This document shows, one piece after another, positions 35,708 through 45,053 of a DNA stretch of 64,000 bases (position 1 is the stretch's first letter; the number at the start of each line of letters is the position of its first letter). The DNA comes from Microbacterium sp. SA39 (lineage in GTDB: Bacteria; Actinomycetota; Actinomycetes; Actinomycetales; Microbacteriaceae). The position numbers and the translations under genes were made by a program. The notes beneath the pieces are model-generated. The model worked only from the letters and a program-made list of their open reading frames with translations. It searched no databases and had not been told where the DNA came from. Location: the NCBI RefSeq assembly GCF_000967865.1, contig NZ_JXRU01000028.1, forward strand, positions 1 to 64,000, in the 5' to 3' direction.

Positions 35708-36828
35708 GGGTCGTCTCTCTCGGCCAGCTCACAGACAGTCGGCTCCTGTACGAGAAGCGGCCGCCGCTCTTCGGGTTCATCGTCATCGCGCTCGTCCTCC
35801 TCATCCTCGTCACAACCATCGTGTGGGCATCTAACACGACACGTCCGAGCGTAATCACCGCGGTAGGGACCGTTCAGGGTGCAGAGCGCTCCACGATTGT
35901 GAGCACCGAGTCGGGCCGAGTGTCCGAGGTGCAAGCACCGAACGGAACGGTCGTGGAAGCGGGCGTCGCCATCTTGAAACTCGAGAGCACTGAGCTTGCC
36001 GTAGAGGCGCAAACTCTCCAGGCGCAGCGCGACGCTCTAGTGGCCCAGGCCGACCTACAGGCACGGTTCACGGCGGCGGTGGCGAACAGCACGAACACTT
36101 TCAACATGAGCGATCCTGCCGAGGCACACTTCGGCTACCAGTTCGAGACGCTGCAGAACAAGAAGTCTCAGTTGCGGATCGACCGCCCAAGTTTGGAAGC
36201 GCAAGGGTACTCGGCCGTCGAGATCGACAACGCTGTCAAGGGGAACACACTAGAGATGACCGAGCTCGACAAGAGCGCGCTGGCCGACTCCACCAAGATC
36301 GAGACCGACCTGCGCATCCAGATCCAAGAGGTCGACATCCGGCTCGGCGGACTCGAAACGGGGAAATCGGCCTACACGGTGACGGCGAGCCAGTCCGGCG
36401 AGGTGTACCTGGACGCCCGGGTGACACCTGGGAGCGTCATCTCGGCGGGGACGCCCATCGGTACGATCTCCTCCACCGAAATGGGCATCACGCTGGACGC
36501 CTTTCTGGCCGTGACCGACCGCCAGTTCGTCGAAGAGGGTGACACGGCCCGGATCACCGTTTCGGGACTCCCCACTTCGGACTTCGGCAGCGTCGACGGC
36601 ATCGTCGCTGCAATCGATTCCGACACCACTACCGTGAGCGACGGCAATGCAGAGTCAACGGCCGGGACGAGTTTCTTCGTCGCGGAAATCGAGCTCGAGC
36701 ATTCCTATATCTCCAGTAAAGGCAACGGTAAACACCGGCTCGTCAACGGCACGGCCGTAGACATTTCGCTCACGTATAACGAGACGACCTACTTCGACCA
36801 TTTCCTCCACCTGATCGGGATGAAGTGA
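35704..36828 (+). CDS. HlyD-family bacteriocin secretion accessory protein
   Basis: A 374-residue membrane-fusion protein. It has a short cytoplasmic N-terminus (LGQLTDSRLLYEKRPPLFG), one membrane span at about residues 22-43 and then a periplasmic-type adaptor. The split lipoyl/barrel halves read VGTVQGAERSTIVSTESGRVSEV and, later, YTVTASQSGEVYLDARVTPGS. An alpha-helical hairpin lies between them (ELAVEAQTLQAQRDALVAQAD onward). The DSRLLYEKRPP form is that of accessory proteins paired with peptidase-containing exporters. The start is GTG 35704. Confidence 0.88.
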   Translation: MRVVSLGQLTDSRLLYEKRPPLFGFIVIALVLLILVTTIVWASNTTRPSVITAVGTVQGAERSTIVSTESGRVSEVQAPNGTVVEAGVAILKLESTELAVEAQTLQAQRDALVAQADLQARFTAAVANSTNTFNMSDPAEAHFGYQFETLQNKKSQLRIDRPSLEAQGYSAVEIDNAVKGNTLEMTELDKSALADSTKIETDLRIQIQEVDIRLGGLETGKSAYTVTASQSGEVYLDARVTPGSVISAGTPIGTISSTEMGITLDAFLAVTDRQFVEEGDTARITVSGLPTSDFGSVDGIVAAIDSDTTTVSDGNAESTAGTSFFVAEIELEHSYISSKGNGKHRLVNGTAVDISLTYNETTYFDHFLHLIGMK

Positions 36829-36870
36829 GCGCTCCGACGCCCGCTCCGACACGAATCGACGGGACCCGAG

Positions 36871-39117
36871 ATGCCTAGAACTTCACACGTCCGGCAACTG
36901 GATCAGTCTGACTGCGCCGCGGCATGCTTGGCCTCCGTCGCATCGTCCTACCGTCGTGAGACGTCGATCACACAACTCCGCGACGCGCTAGGCACGGGCG
37001 TAAAGGGAACCACGATCCGCGGCCTGGTCAACGGCGCAGAGGCGCTGGGGTTCGAGACGTCCGCCGTACGCGTTGACAAGGAAGCGCTATCGTCGAGGTT
37101 CACGCTGCCGGCGATCGCGCACATGAGCTTTCCCGGCGGAGTCCACCATTTCGTCGTAATACACCGCGTGCGACGCACGCGGGTCAAGGTCGGCGACCCG
37201 GCCGCGGAACGGGTGCGGTGGGTCTCGTACGACGAGTTCATTCGAAACTTCTCCGGTGTGCTCGTCCTCCTTGCTTCCGGCTCTGAGTTCGTCCAGAAAA
37301 GCGGAACGCGGCGGAGCAACCTGGCGCGCTTCATCGGCCTGCTCACGCCACAGGTGGGGCTGTTCGTCTGGGCAGTGCTCGCATCCCTCATCCTCACCGT
37401 TCTCGGCATTTCAGGGTCGATGGTGACAAAGGTGCTCTTCGACGAAGTCGTGCCCTATAGCCTGGAGAGTCTTCTTGTTCCAGTCTTCGTCCTGTTCGCC
37501 GCCGTGTACATCGTGCAGAGCCTGCTGCAGTTCGTGCGGCAGTGGATCGTGCTGCACCTGTCCCAACGGATAGACCTTCCCCTGATCCTGGGCTTCTTCC
37601 AGCACATCTACGGCCTGCCATTGCGTTTCTTCGCGAGTCGACCTGTGGGCGACATCCTGACGCGTTTCGGCGACGCGATGACGATCAAGAACGTACTAAC
37701 GGGTGCCGCACTGACCGTGGTCATGGACGTGGTGATGGCCGTCATCGCAGGCGTCGTGTTGTTCACACTCGACCAGACACTCTTCTTCGTCGTCGCCGTC
37801 TTCGTGATCGTAGCCCTCGCCCTCATAATGTCGTTCCGAATACCCTTCCGGAACGTGAACCAAAAGCAGATGGCGCAGGCCTCGGTCCTCAACTCGCGCA
37901 TCATCGACGGCCTAAAGGGCGTAGAGGGCGTGAAGCTCGAAGCGAACGAGAAGCGCGAGATGGAGGGCCTCGAACGCGAGTACGTGCGAAGCCTGCGCAT
38001 TTCGTTCAAGGAGGGGATGCTGGACAACGCCCAGTCGTCCATCATGGGTCTGGCGCAGGCGTTCGTCGGTCTGGTGCTGCTCGTGCTCGGTACGTCACGA
38101 ATCCTCCAGGGCGACATGACCATCGGCACGTTGATGGCGTTCATCGCGCTGGCGAACTTTTTCGTCGACCCCGTGACGCGGCTGATCGGACTCCAGCTGA
38201 GCTGGCAAGAGGCGGCGCTCGCGCTCACGCGAGTGGGGGAGATCCTCGACTACGACCCGGAACCAGACTCCTCCGACGAGCTTCGCGGAAGCGGCGCCAC
38301 GACCGGCGACGTCACCTTCGACGAGGTGTCGTTCGGGTACTCGCTGCGCGAACCCACGCTCCGCGACCTGTCGTTCCACATCGCGCCCGGCTCCAAGGTG
38401 GCGTTCGTCGGGGCGAGCGGCAGCGGTAAGTCCACCATCGCTCGGATGCTCCTCAAGGTGCACCATCCGGACCAGGGGGTGATCAGCTTCGGACGGATCA
38501 GCGTCGCTGACCTTGACGCGAAGGACATCCGCCGCGGGATCGGCTACTGTCCACAGAACGTCCAGCTTTATGCCCGCAGCGTGCTGGAGAACGTCAAGAT
38601 GTCGAGCCCCGACGCCAGCGACGCCGAGGCCTACGCGGCCCTTCGCAAGTGCGGTATGGCCGACGTCGTAGCCCGTCTCCCTCAAAGCGCGGCAACCGTC
38701 CTCGATGAAGGAGGGATGGGGCTCTCCGGCGGAGAACGTCGTCGAATCGCTCTCGCGCGAGTGCTGATGAAGCGCGTTGACCTATACATCTTCGACGAAG
38801 TCACCAGCGACCTCGACCCGGCGAGCGAGGTCGAGGTCATGCAGGCGATCTACGACCATGTCGGAGAGTCCACGGCGATATTCGTCGCGCACCGGCTCGC
38901 GACGATCTCCGGGTGCGACGCCATCTTCGTCCTCGACGGGGGCCGAATCGTCGAGTCCGGCACCCACGACGAGTTGCTCAGGCTCGGGAGTGTCTACGCG
39001 GAGATGTGGCAGCTTCAGAACGAAAGGGTTCCGGACTTCAGGAAGCGTCGGCACTCGATGAGCCGGAGGCGCGGACCCGAGGTCGTCACCGCACCGTCCA
39101 TGCAGTACCTCGACTGA
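36871..39117 (+). CDS. C39 peptidase-containing bacteriocin ABC exporter
   Basis: A 748-residue peptidase-ABC transporter that should cut the double-glycine leader and export the peptide. The N-terminal C39 domain (about 1-140) has Q9, catalytic C15 in QLDQSDCAAACLA, H93 in GGVHHFVVIHRV and D109 in VGDP. Six membrane spans occupy about 155-435. The ATPase has Walker A GASGSGKST (514-522), signature LSGGE (618-622), Walker B LYIFDE (638-643) and H-loop H674. All catalytic residues are intact. The C-terminus is an Arg-rich tail. It is the only exporter for the peptide gene 1.7 kb upstream. Confidence 0.95.
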   Translation: MPRTSHVRQLDQSDCAAACLASVASSYRRETSITQLRDALGTGVKGTTIRGLVNGAEALGFETSAVRVDKEALSSRFTLPAIAHMSFPGGVHHFVVIHRVRRTRVKVGDPAAERVRWVSYDEFIRNFSGVLVLLASGSEFVQKSGTRRSNLARFIGLLTPQVGLFVWAVLASLILTVLGISGSMVTKVLFDEVVPYSLESLLVPVFVLFAAVYIVQSLLQFVRQWIVLHLSQRIDLPLILGFFQHIYGLPLRFFASRPVGDILTRFGDAMTIKNVLTGAALTVVMDVVMAVIAGVVLFTLDQTLFFVVAVFVIVALALIMSFRIPFRNVNQKQMAQASVLNSRIIDGLKGVEGVKLEANEKREMEGLEREYVRSLRISFKEGMLDNAQSSIMGLAQAFVGLVLLVLGTSRILQGDMTIGTLMAFIALANFFVDPVTRLIGLQLSWQEAALALTRVGEILDYDPEPDSSDELRGSGATTGDVTFDEVSFGYSLREPTLRDLSFHIAPGSKVAFVGASGSGKSTIARMLLKVHHPDQGVISFGRISVADLDAKDIRRGIGYCPQNVQLYARSVLENVKMSSPDASDAEAYAALRKCGMADVVARLPQSAATVLDEGGMGLSGGERRRIALARVLMKRVDLYIFDEVTSDLDPASEVEVMQAIYDHVGESTAIFVAHRLATISGCDAIFVLDGGRIVESGTHDELLRLGSVYAEMWQLQNERVPDFRKRRHSMSRRRGPEVVTAPSMQYLD

Positions 39118-39237
39118 AAGCCTTGGGACGCGGTCGCGCCGTGTGCCCGCGCGGCGTCGCGCTGGTCGCGAAGGCGGCCTCGTGGACACAGATTCGCCGC
39201 CCCGCCGACGGTGATCGCTGCGGTTGGCGCTGCGGCT

Positions 39238-40221
39238 TCACATTCGACCGGGCTCAGGAAGGGGCTCGACGAACTCGACCTCGATCGACGGCGCGGGCAC
39301 CGGTTCGCCGAGCTTCACGACGACGACGCCGGCGAGCACGAGCGCGCCGCCGAGCATCTGCATCGGACCGGGAACCTGGCCGAGCAGCAGCCATCCGAAG
39401 AGCAGTGCGGCCACGACCTCGGCGAGCGCGACGAACGATGCGAGCCGCGATCCCAGCATCCGCGTCGAGGCGATGCCGAGGAAGTACGCGACCGCGGTCG
39501 CGAGCACGCCGATCGCGAGCACCGGCACGAACCACGGAACGGTCCCGAAGCGATAGGTGATGTCGTCGGTCGTCCAGGCGATCGGTACGATCCCGACCGC
39601 CCCGGCCACCGTCAGCCCGAGGGCTCCCAGCAGCAGGCCGCTTCCGGCGAGCGCGAGCGGTGGCAGCCCGGTGTCGGCCTTGGCCGACAGCACGAAGTAC
39701 GTCGCCGCCCCGACCATGGCGCCGAGCGCCCAGAGGATGCCGGCGCCGTTCACCGACGCGCCGGTGAGGATGTCGAGCATGAGCACGAGCCCTGCGAACG
39801 CGATCACCGCTCCCACGATGCTGCGCCGGCTCGGGCGCTCCCCTCGACGGATCCAGAGCCAGAGGACGACCGCGACCGGGGCCGTGTACTCGATGAGCAG
39901 CGCGATCCCGACGTCCATCACGGCGACGGCCTGAAAGTAGAACAGCTGCGTGGCCGTCACGGCGAGCAGCCCGTAGGCGGCGATCAACCCGGCGTTCTTC
40001 CGCAGCAGACCCCACTTTCCGCGCAGGGAGAGGATCGTCGGGATGAGCAGCACGAGCGCGGCGACCCAGATGCGGGCGGTCACTGCGGCCCCGGGAGTCC
40101 ACCCCGCGTCGATGAGGCCGCGCGCCCAGCCGCCGGACATGCCGAAGGCGAAGGCGGCGCCGATCGCGAGCGGCAATCCCACGCGGACATCGCGTGCGGC
40201 GTCATCGGTCATAGCACTCAT
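39238..40221 (-). CDS. EamA-family (DMT) transporter
   Basis: A 327-residue protein with about ten membrane spans in two EamA repeats. The first repeat starts LPLAIGAAFAFGMSGGWARGLIDAG and includes VAVMDVGIALLIEYTAPVAVVLW. The second includes SRLASFVALAEVVAALLFGWLLLGQ, the usual end of the repeat. It is probably a metabolite or amino-acid exporter. ATG 40221 (MSAMTDDAA) is used; the ATG three codons on is equally possible. It is divergent from the CGNR regulator with only 39 bp between starts. Confidence 0.9.
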   Translation of the reverse strand: MSAMTDDAARDVRVGLPLAIGAAFAFGMSGGWARGLIDAGWTPGAAVTARIWVAALVLLIPTILSLRGKWGLLRKNAGLIAAYGLLAVTATQLFYFQAVAVMDVGIALLIEYTAPVAVVLWLWIRRGERPSRRSIVGAVIAFAGLVLMLDILTGASVNGAGILWALGAMVGAATYFVLSAKADTGLPPLALAGSGLLLGALGLTVAGAVGIVPIAWTTDDITYRFGTVPWFVPVLAIGVLATAVAYFLGIASTRMLGSRLASFVALAEVVAALLFGWLLLGQVPGPMQMLGGALVLAGVVVVKLGEPVPAPSIEVEFVEPLPEPGRM

Positions 40222-40260
40222 GGGAAGTGACGCTACTCGTCGCGGATGTAAGATGTCAAC

Positions 40261-40797
40261 ATGATCTTCACCAATGACACGGAGGAAGCTCTGCGGTCGG
40301 CCGTGTGGCTCGTGAACTCTGCGGAGGATCCGGAGACCCTGGCAGATCTCGACGACTACGCCGCCTTCCTCACCGAGTTCCCCTACACGGGGCGCATCGA
40401 CCGCGACGCGGCCGAGCTGGCGTCGCTTCAGGAGCTGCGTCCGCGACTGCGCGCGATGCTGCTCGCGCCCCGCGACGACATGGTCACCCGCGTCAACGAG
40501 GCGCTCGACGAGAGCACGCTCACCCCGCACCTCGTGCGCCACGATGACACCGACTGGCACCTGCACGCGGTCGCCGACGACAACCCGCTCGCCGAGCGCG
40601 TGCTGATCGAGACCGCGATGGCCCTGATCGACGTCATCCGCGCAGACGAGGGCTCGCGCATCACCGTCTGCGATGACGACACCTGTGAGGCGCTCGCCCT
40701 CGACCTTTCCCGCAACCGCTCGAAGCGGTACTGCTCGGCGACCTGCGCGAACCGCAACGCGGTCGCCGCGTACCGCGCCCGCCGCGCGGAGGTCTGA
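40261..40797 (+). CDS. CGNR zinc-finger (ABATE) regulator
   Basis: A 178-residue protein with an N-terminal ABATE helical domain (FTNDTEEALRSAVWLVNSAED) and a C-terminal zinc finger ITVCDDDTCEALALDLSRNRSKRYCSATCANRNAVAAYRARR-type region. The four zinc cysteines are present and the family hallmark CGNR appears as CANR. It is a probable DNA-binding regulator of the divergent EamA gene, a common pairing. Confidence 0.88.
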   Translation: MIFTNDTEEALRSAVWLVNSAEDPETLADLDDYAAFLTEFPYTGRIDRDAAELASLQELRPRLRAMLLAPRDDMVTRVNEALDESTLTPHLVRHDDTDWHLHAVADDNPLAERVLIETAMALIDVIRADEGSRITVCDDDTCEALALDLSRNRSKRYCSATCANRNAVAAYRARRAEV

Positions 40798-40817
40798 GCC
40801 CCCGGCATCCGGTCTGC

Positions 40818-40875
40818 TCCGGTCGCGACATGTCAGCCATCCCGCCCGCGGATGCATGACATATCGCGACCGGAA
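40818..40875. repeat. Family D-like palindrome (copy 3)
   Basis: TCCGGTCGCGACATGTCA (40817-40834) and TGACATATCGCGACCGGAA (40857-40875) are inverted arms with one mismatch. It follows the CGNR gene and shares the CGGTCGC ends of family D, with different inner sequence. Confidence 0.7.
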
Positions 40876-40941
40876 CCTGATGAGGGTGCCGCACGCGAGC
40901 AGCGACAGATGCGCGAATGCGCAGCGCACCCTGGACGCCTC

Positions 40942-40976
40942 CTGTCATCACAGGTACACTCAACTTGTCATTACAG
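40942..40976. promoter_or_regulatory. Paired operator sites before the cupin isomerase operon
   Basis: CTGTCATCACAG (40942-40953) and TTGTCATTACAG (40965-40976) are two near-identical 12-mers, 23 bases apart. Matching 12-mers occur at 59566-59577 and 59593-59604 beside the UTRA GntR gene cluster, which suggests one regulator for both loci. Confidence 0.75.
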
Positions 40977-41014
40977 GTTGCGCAGCGCCGCAGCATCCGT
41001 ATCGAGGAGCACCG

Positions 41015-41599
41015 ATGCCCGAGTTCCACACAACGCCGATCTCTCCGATGGCGATCGCCTTCGATGCGGACAACCTCACGCTGACGCCGGCGGGGCCGAC
41101 CCTCACCCGGCGGATGTCGGACCTCGAAGGCCTCTTTCTCGACCACGACGCCTGGGCCGCAGCCGCCGAAGCAGACAACCCGGTCGTCTACACGGTCGTG
41201 AGCTCGCCGGTTCCCGAGGTCGACCGCGAGCTCCCGCAGTCGATCACCACGATCATGCCGGGCGACACCGCGGGCGAGCTCTGGATGACGAAGGGGCACC
41301 AGCATCCGAACCACCAGGGCGAGATCTACCTCGCGCTGAAGGGCCGCGGCGGCCTGCTCATGTTCGACGGCGAGCGCACCGAGTGGCTCGACATGCTGCC
41401 CGGCACGATCGGCTACATCCCGCCGGGCTGGGCGCACCGCTCGATCAACACCGGCGACGAGCCGTACGCGTTCCTCGCCGTCTACCCGGGCGGCGCGGGG
41501 CACGACTACGGCTGGGTGCTCGAGCACGGGATGGGATCGCGGGCATATCGGGCAGCCGCGAACAACGGCTCCGTCGACCTGCGCCCGTACGCGGGATAG
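41015..41599 (+). CDS. Cupin-type glucose-6-phosphate isomerase family protein
   Basis: A 194-residue cupin isomerase of the archaeal-type PGI family. Metal ligands are H95, H97 and E103 in TKGHQHPNHQGEIYLALKG, and H141 in PPGWAHRSINTG. GAGGAGC precedes ATG 41015. Cupin PGIs act on fructose-6-phosphate, but the flanking FGGY kinase and dehydrogenases suggest a related sugar or sugar phosphate. It is first in a six-gene run with overlaps or very short gaps. Confidence 0.88.
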   Translation: MPEFHTTPISPMAIAFDADNLTLTPAGPTLTRRMSDLEGLFLDHDAWAAAAEADNPVVYTVVSSPVPEVDRELPQSITTIMPGDTAGELWMTKGHQHPNHQGEIYLALKGRGGLLMFDGERTEWLDMLPGTIGYIPPGWAHRSINTGDEPYAFLAVYPGGAGHDYGWVLEHGMGSRAYRAAANNGSVDLRPYAG

Positions 41600-41605
41600 C
41601 CGCTC

Positions 41606-43120
41606 ATGCTCATCGCGCACGATCTCGGCACGACCGGGAACAAGGCCTCGCTGCACCACGACGACGGCCGCCTGATCGCGTCGGTCACGGTCCCGTATCC
41701 GGCCCGCTTCGCCGCGGGCGGCGTCGCCGAGCAGGATCCGGCGGACTGGTGGGATGCCGTCGTCATGGCGACCCGCGATCTGATCGCCCGCACCGAGACG
41801 GCTCCAGCCGACGTCGCCGGGCTCGTCGTGAGCGGGCAGATGATGGGCGCGGTGCTGCTGGATGCCGACGGGGAGCCCGCGCGCCCTGCGATCATCTGGG
41901 CTGACACGCGAGCGGGTGCGCAGCAGCGGGAGCTGGAGGCAGCCCTCGGCGCGGAGCACGCCTACGCGATCCTCGGCCACCGCCTCAACCCGACCTACTC
42001 GCTCGAGAAGGTCATGTGGGTGCGCGACAACGAGCCCGACATCTGGTCGCGCGTGCGCCGAGTGTGCGTCGCGAAGGACTTCATCGTGCTGCGTCTCACC
42101 GGCCGGCTCGCGACCGACCGCTCCGACGCGTCGGGCACCAACGCCTACGACCAGCGCGCCGGAACCTGGTCGGATGAGGTGCTGCGAGCCGCGCGTCTCG
42201 ACCCCGCCCTGTTCCCCGAGATCCTGGAATCGACCTCGATCGCCGGGACGCTGACGGATGCCGCCGCGCACGCTCTCGGCCTGCCGTCGAGCGTCCGCGT
42301 GGTGATGGGCGGCGGCGACGGACCGCTCGCGGCCGTCGGCTCGGGCATCGTCGCGCCCGAGGACGGTGCCTACGTCTGCCTCGGCACCTCCTCCTGGATC
42401 TCGTTCGCCGCCGACCAACCGCTGCACGACCCCGCGATGCGCACCTTCACGTTCGACAACGTCGTGCCGGGATCATTCGTGCCCACCGCAACCATGCAGG
42501 CCGGCGGGGCATCCGTGCAGTGGATCGCCGAGGCGCTCTCCCCCGACCCCGCCCATCCCGATACCGGCCGCCTCGTCGCCGAAGCATCCGCCGATGTCGA
42601 CACCGACGACCTCTACTTCCTGCCGTACCTCCTCGGCGAGCGCTCTCCGATCTGGGACCCCGACGCGCGCGGCGCCTTCCTCGGCCTCGCGCGACACCAC
42701 CGGCGCGAGCACCTCGTGCGGTCCGTGCTCGAGGGCACCGCCTTCAACCTGCTCACCTGCATCCAGGCGTTCCGCGCCTCGGGCGCCGTGATCGACCGCA
42801 TCGACGCGGTCGGCGGCGGCGCGCAGAGCGATGTCTACCTGGCGGTCCTCGCCGACGTGTGGGGTGTGCCGGTGCGCCGGCGCACGATCGTCGAGGAGGC
42901 GAACAGCCTGGGCGCCGCGGTCACGGGCGCGGTCGGCCTCGGCCTCGCCGAATTCTCGGCGGCCCGCTCGCTCAGCGAGGTGACGGCCGAGTTCACTCCG
43001 GATGCCGCGCGCCACGCCGTCTACGCCGAGCGGCACGCCCGCTTCACCGAGGCGTACACCGCGCTCGCACCCTGGTTCGCCGGACGGCCGAGTGGACCGC
43101 CGAGTGGACGGCCGAGCTGA
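41606..43120 (+). CDS. FGGY-family carbohydrate kinase, substrate unknown
   Basis: A 504-residue kinase. The N-terminus is AHDLGTTGNKASLHHDDGR, then SGQMMGAVLLD and IIWADTRAGAQQRELE. The C-terminal half has LGTSSWISFAADQPLHDP, LPYLLGERSPIWDPDARGAFLG and GGGAQSDVYLAVLADVWGVPV. It resembles xylulokinase-like or LsrK-like kinases, but specificity cannot be read. The C-terminus is a short repeat (GRPSGPPSGRPS) formed by AGTGGACGG repeats. The stop overlaps the next start (TGATG). Confidence 0.88.
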   Translation: MLIAHDLGTTGNKASLHHDDGRLIASVTVPYPARFAAGGVAEQDPADWWDAVVMATRDLIARTETAPADVAGLVVSGQMMGAVLLDADGEPARPAIIWADTRAGAQQRELEAALGAEHAYAILGHRLNPTYSLEKVMWVRDNEPDIWSRVRRVCVAKDFIVLRLTGRLATDRSDASGTNAYDQRAGTWSDEVLRAARLDPALFPEILESTSIAGTLTDAAAHALGLPSSVRVVMGGGDGPLAAVGSGIVAPEDGAYVCLGTSSWISFAADQPLHDPAMRTFTFDNVVPGSFVPTATMQAGGASVQWIAEALSPDPAHPDTGRLVAEASADVDTDDLYFLPYLLGERSPIWDPDARGAFLGLARHHRREHLVRSVLEGTAFNLLTCIQAFRASGAVIDRIDAVGGGAQSDVYLAVLADVWGVPVRRRTIVEEANSLGAAVTGAVGLGLAEFSAARSLSEVTAEFTPDAARHAVYAERHARFTEAYTALAPWFAGRPSGPPSGRPS

Positions 43121-44100
43121 TGGCCGTCATCCTCGTCACGAGCCGCTCGTTCTCGGACGGCGACCTCGATCTGGTCGGACGCGCGGCGCAGGCCGGGCAC
43201 CGCATCCTCCGCGGGCCCGCCCACCACGACCTCGACGAGCTGCGCATCCTCCTGCACGGTGCCGACGCCTGGATCGCGGGTACGGGACAGATCACCGAAG
43301 AGCACCTCGCCGCCGCGCCGAAGCTGAAGGTCATCGCCCGCTACGGCGTGGGCACGGAGTCCGTGGATCTGGAGGCGGCCCGTCGGCGCGGCATCCCGGT
43401 CACGAACACGCCAGGCGCCAATGCGGATGCCGTCGCCGATCACGCTGTCGGCTTGATGCTCGCGGCGCTCCGCTTCACCCCCGACGGAGATCGCCGGGTG
43501 CGCGAAAGCGACTGGGGCGTGCGCCGCGGCCGCGAACTCGGAGCTGCGACCGTCGGGATCGTCGGGTTCGGCCGGATCGGTCAGGGCGTCGCGAGGCGCC
43601 TGACCGGATTCGGCCCGCGCGTCGTCGCCGCCGACCCCTTCCTCTCTGCCGACGTCATCAGCACGAACGGCGCCGAGCCGGTCGAGCTCGATGAGCTGTT
43701 CCGCGTCGCCGATGTGATCACGCTGCACGCGCCCGGCGGACAGCTGCTCGTCGACGCCGCACGCCTGGCGCGCATGCGCCGCGGCACGGTGCTCGTCAAC
43801 ACCGCCCGGGGCGACCTCGTCGACGAATCCGCGATCGCCGATGCCCTGCACGACGGCATCCTCGCGGCGTACGCCGCCGACACGCTCGACGGCGACACCG
43901 CTGCGCAGAGCAGTCCGCTGCTCGCACCCGCTCTCGCCGACCGCGTGATCATCACCCCGCACCTCGGCGCGCAGACGACGCAGGCCGTCGACAACATGGG
44001 CTCGCTGTCGCTCGACGACGTGATCGCCGTGCTCAAAGGCGCCGAGCCCGTGCATCCCATCCCCGCCAACCCGGCATCCGTCCCTCAGGAGATCCGATGA
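43120..44100 (+). CDS. D-isomer-specific 2-hydroxyacid dehydrogenase
   Basis: A 326-residue NAD-dependent dehydrogenase. The NAD motif GIVGFGRIGQGVARRL is at about 147-162. The catalytic Arg (NTARGDLVDESAI) and the Asp/Glu plus His pair (ADTLDGD, ITPHLGAQTTQA) are present. The family reduces 2-keto acids to D-2-hydroxy acids or oxidises phosphorylated sugar acids (PdxB/SerA type). ATG 43120 overlaps the kinase stop by one base, and the end overlaps the next gene by four bases. Confidence 0.88.
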   Translation: MAVILVTSRSFSDGDLDLVGRAAQAGHRILRGPAHHDLDELRILLHGADAWIAGTGQITEEHLAAAPKLKVIARYGVGTESVDLEAARRRGIPVTNTPGANADAVADHAVGLMLAALRFTPDGDRRVRESDWGVRRGRELGAATVGIVGFGRIGQGVARRLTGFGPRVVAADPFLSADVISTNGAEPVELDELFRVADVITLHAPGGQLLVDAARLARMRRGTVLVNTARGDLVDESAIADALHDGILAAYAADTLDGDTAAQSSPLLAPALADRVIITPHLGAQTTQAVDNMGSLSLDDVIAVLKGAEPVHPIPANPASVPQEIR

Positions 44101-45053
44101 CCGCCTCCCCCGCCGCATCGATCGCACCGGGCACCGACCAGGCCGACTACATGGGCTTCGTCGGAGTGACGACCGCATCCTCTTCGATCATGAAGGTGTT
44201 CCCGCTGTGGGCCGACATCCTGGGGCTGCCGACGCGCACCCTGATCGGACATGACCTGCCGATGGATGCCGACCCGGCGCAGTACCGCGGGATGGTCGAG
44301 CAGATCCGCGACGACCCGCGTCACCGCGGCGCCCTCGTGACCACGCACAAGATGAACGTGTACGCCGCGGCATCCGATCTCTTCGACGAGCTCGATCCGT
44401 TCGCGATCTCGTGCGCCGAGATCTCGAGCATCTCCAAACGCGGTGCGCTGCTGTCAGGGCGCGCGAAGGACCCGATCACCGTCGACCTCGCGCTGAACGA
44501 CTTCCTGCCGATGGATCACTTCGCGCGCACCGGAGCCGGGGTCGTCATCCTCGGAGCGGGCGGTTCGGGCACGGCGCTCAGCTGGGCCCTCGCGGAGCGC
44601 GGCGACGCTCCCACCCGCGTGACGGTGACCGCCCGCACCCAGGACAAGCTCGATCACCTGCGCGAGGTCCATCGCCAGCACGGCACGCGGGACGGGCTCC
44701 TGGAGTACGTGGTCACCGAGACCCCGGAGGAGGCGGATGCCGTGGTCGCGGCGGCCCCGGCAGGATCGGTCATCGCGAACGCGACCGGGCTCGGCAAGGA
44801 TCGCCCGGGCTCTCCGTTGACCGCTGCGGTCGAGTTCCCCGAGGGCGCGTTCGCGTGGGAGTTCAACTACCGCGGGTCGCTCGAGTTCCTCCACCAGGCG
44901 CGTGCACAGGAGCAGGCGCGCGGGCTGCGGGTCCTCGACGGATGGCGCTACTTCATCCACGGCTGGTCCCAAGTGGTCGCCGACGTGTTCGAGCTCGATC
45001 TCACTCCGGAGATCGTCCAGCGGCTCGCCGCTGCCGCGGAGTCGGTGCGCTGA
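44097..45053 (+). CDS. Shikimate dehydrogenase-like oxidoreductase
   Basis: A 318-residue protein with a shikimate-dehydrogenase fold. The substrate-domain Lys is kept in GALVTTHKMNVYAA, and the NAD(P) motif is VVILGAGGSGTALSWALAERG. The usual HSxSP motif is replaced by TTASSSIMKVFP, and the conserved Asn-Thr-Asp region by SCAEISSISKRGALL. It is therefore unlikely to act on shikimate in the aromatic pathway. The context suggests a sugar acid or keto-sugar substrate. Confidence 0.82.
   Translation: MTASPAASIAPGTDQADYMGFVGVTTASSSIMKVFPLWADILGLPTRTLIGHDLPMDADPAQYRGMVEQIRDDPRHRGALVTTHKMNVYAAASDLFDELDPFAISCAEISSISKRGALLSGRAKDPITVDLALNDFLPMDHFARTGAGVVILGAGGSGTALSWALAERGDAPTRVTVTARTQDKLDHLREVHRQHGTRDGLLEYVVTETPEEADAVVAAAPAGSVIANATGLGKDRPGSPLTAAVEFPEGAFAWEFNYRGSLEFLHQARAQEQARGLRVLDGWRYFIHGWSQVVADVFELDLTPEIVQRLAAAAESVR

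Noticed and set aside
33760-39117. Prophage or integrative element carrying the bacteriocin locus
   Set aside because: No integrase, transposase, attachment-site repeat or phage gene is visible. Only composition suggests acquisition.
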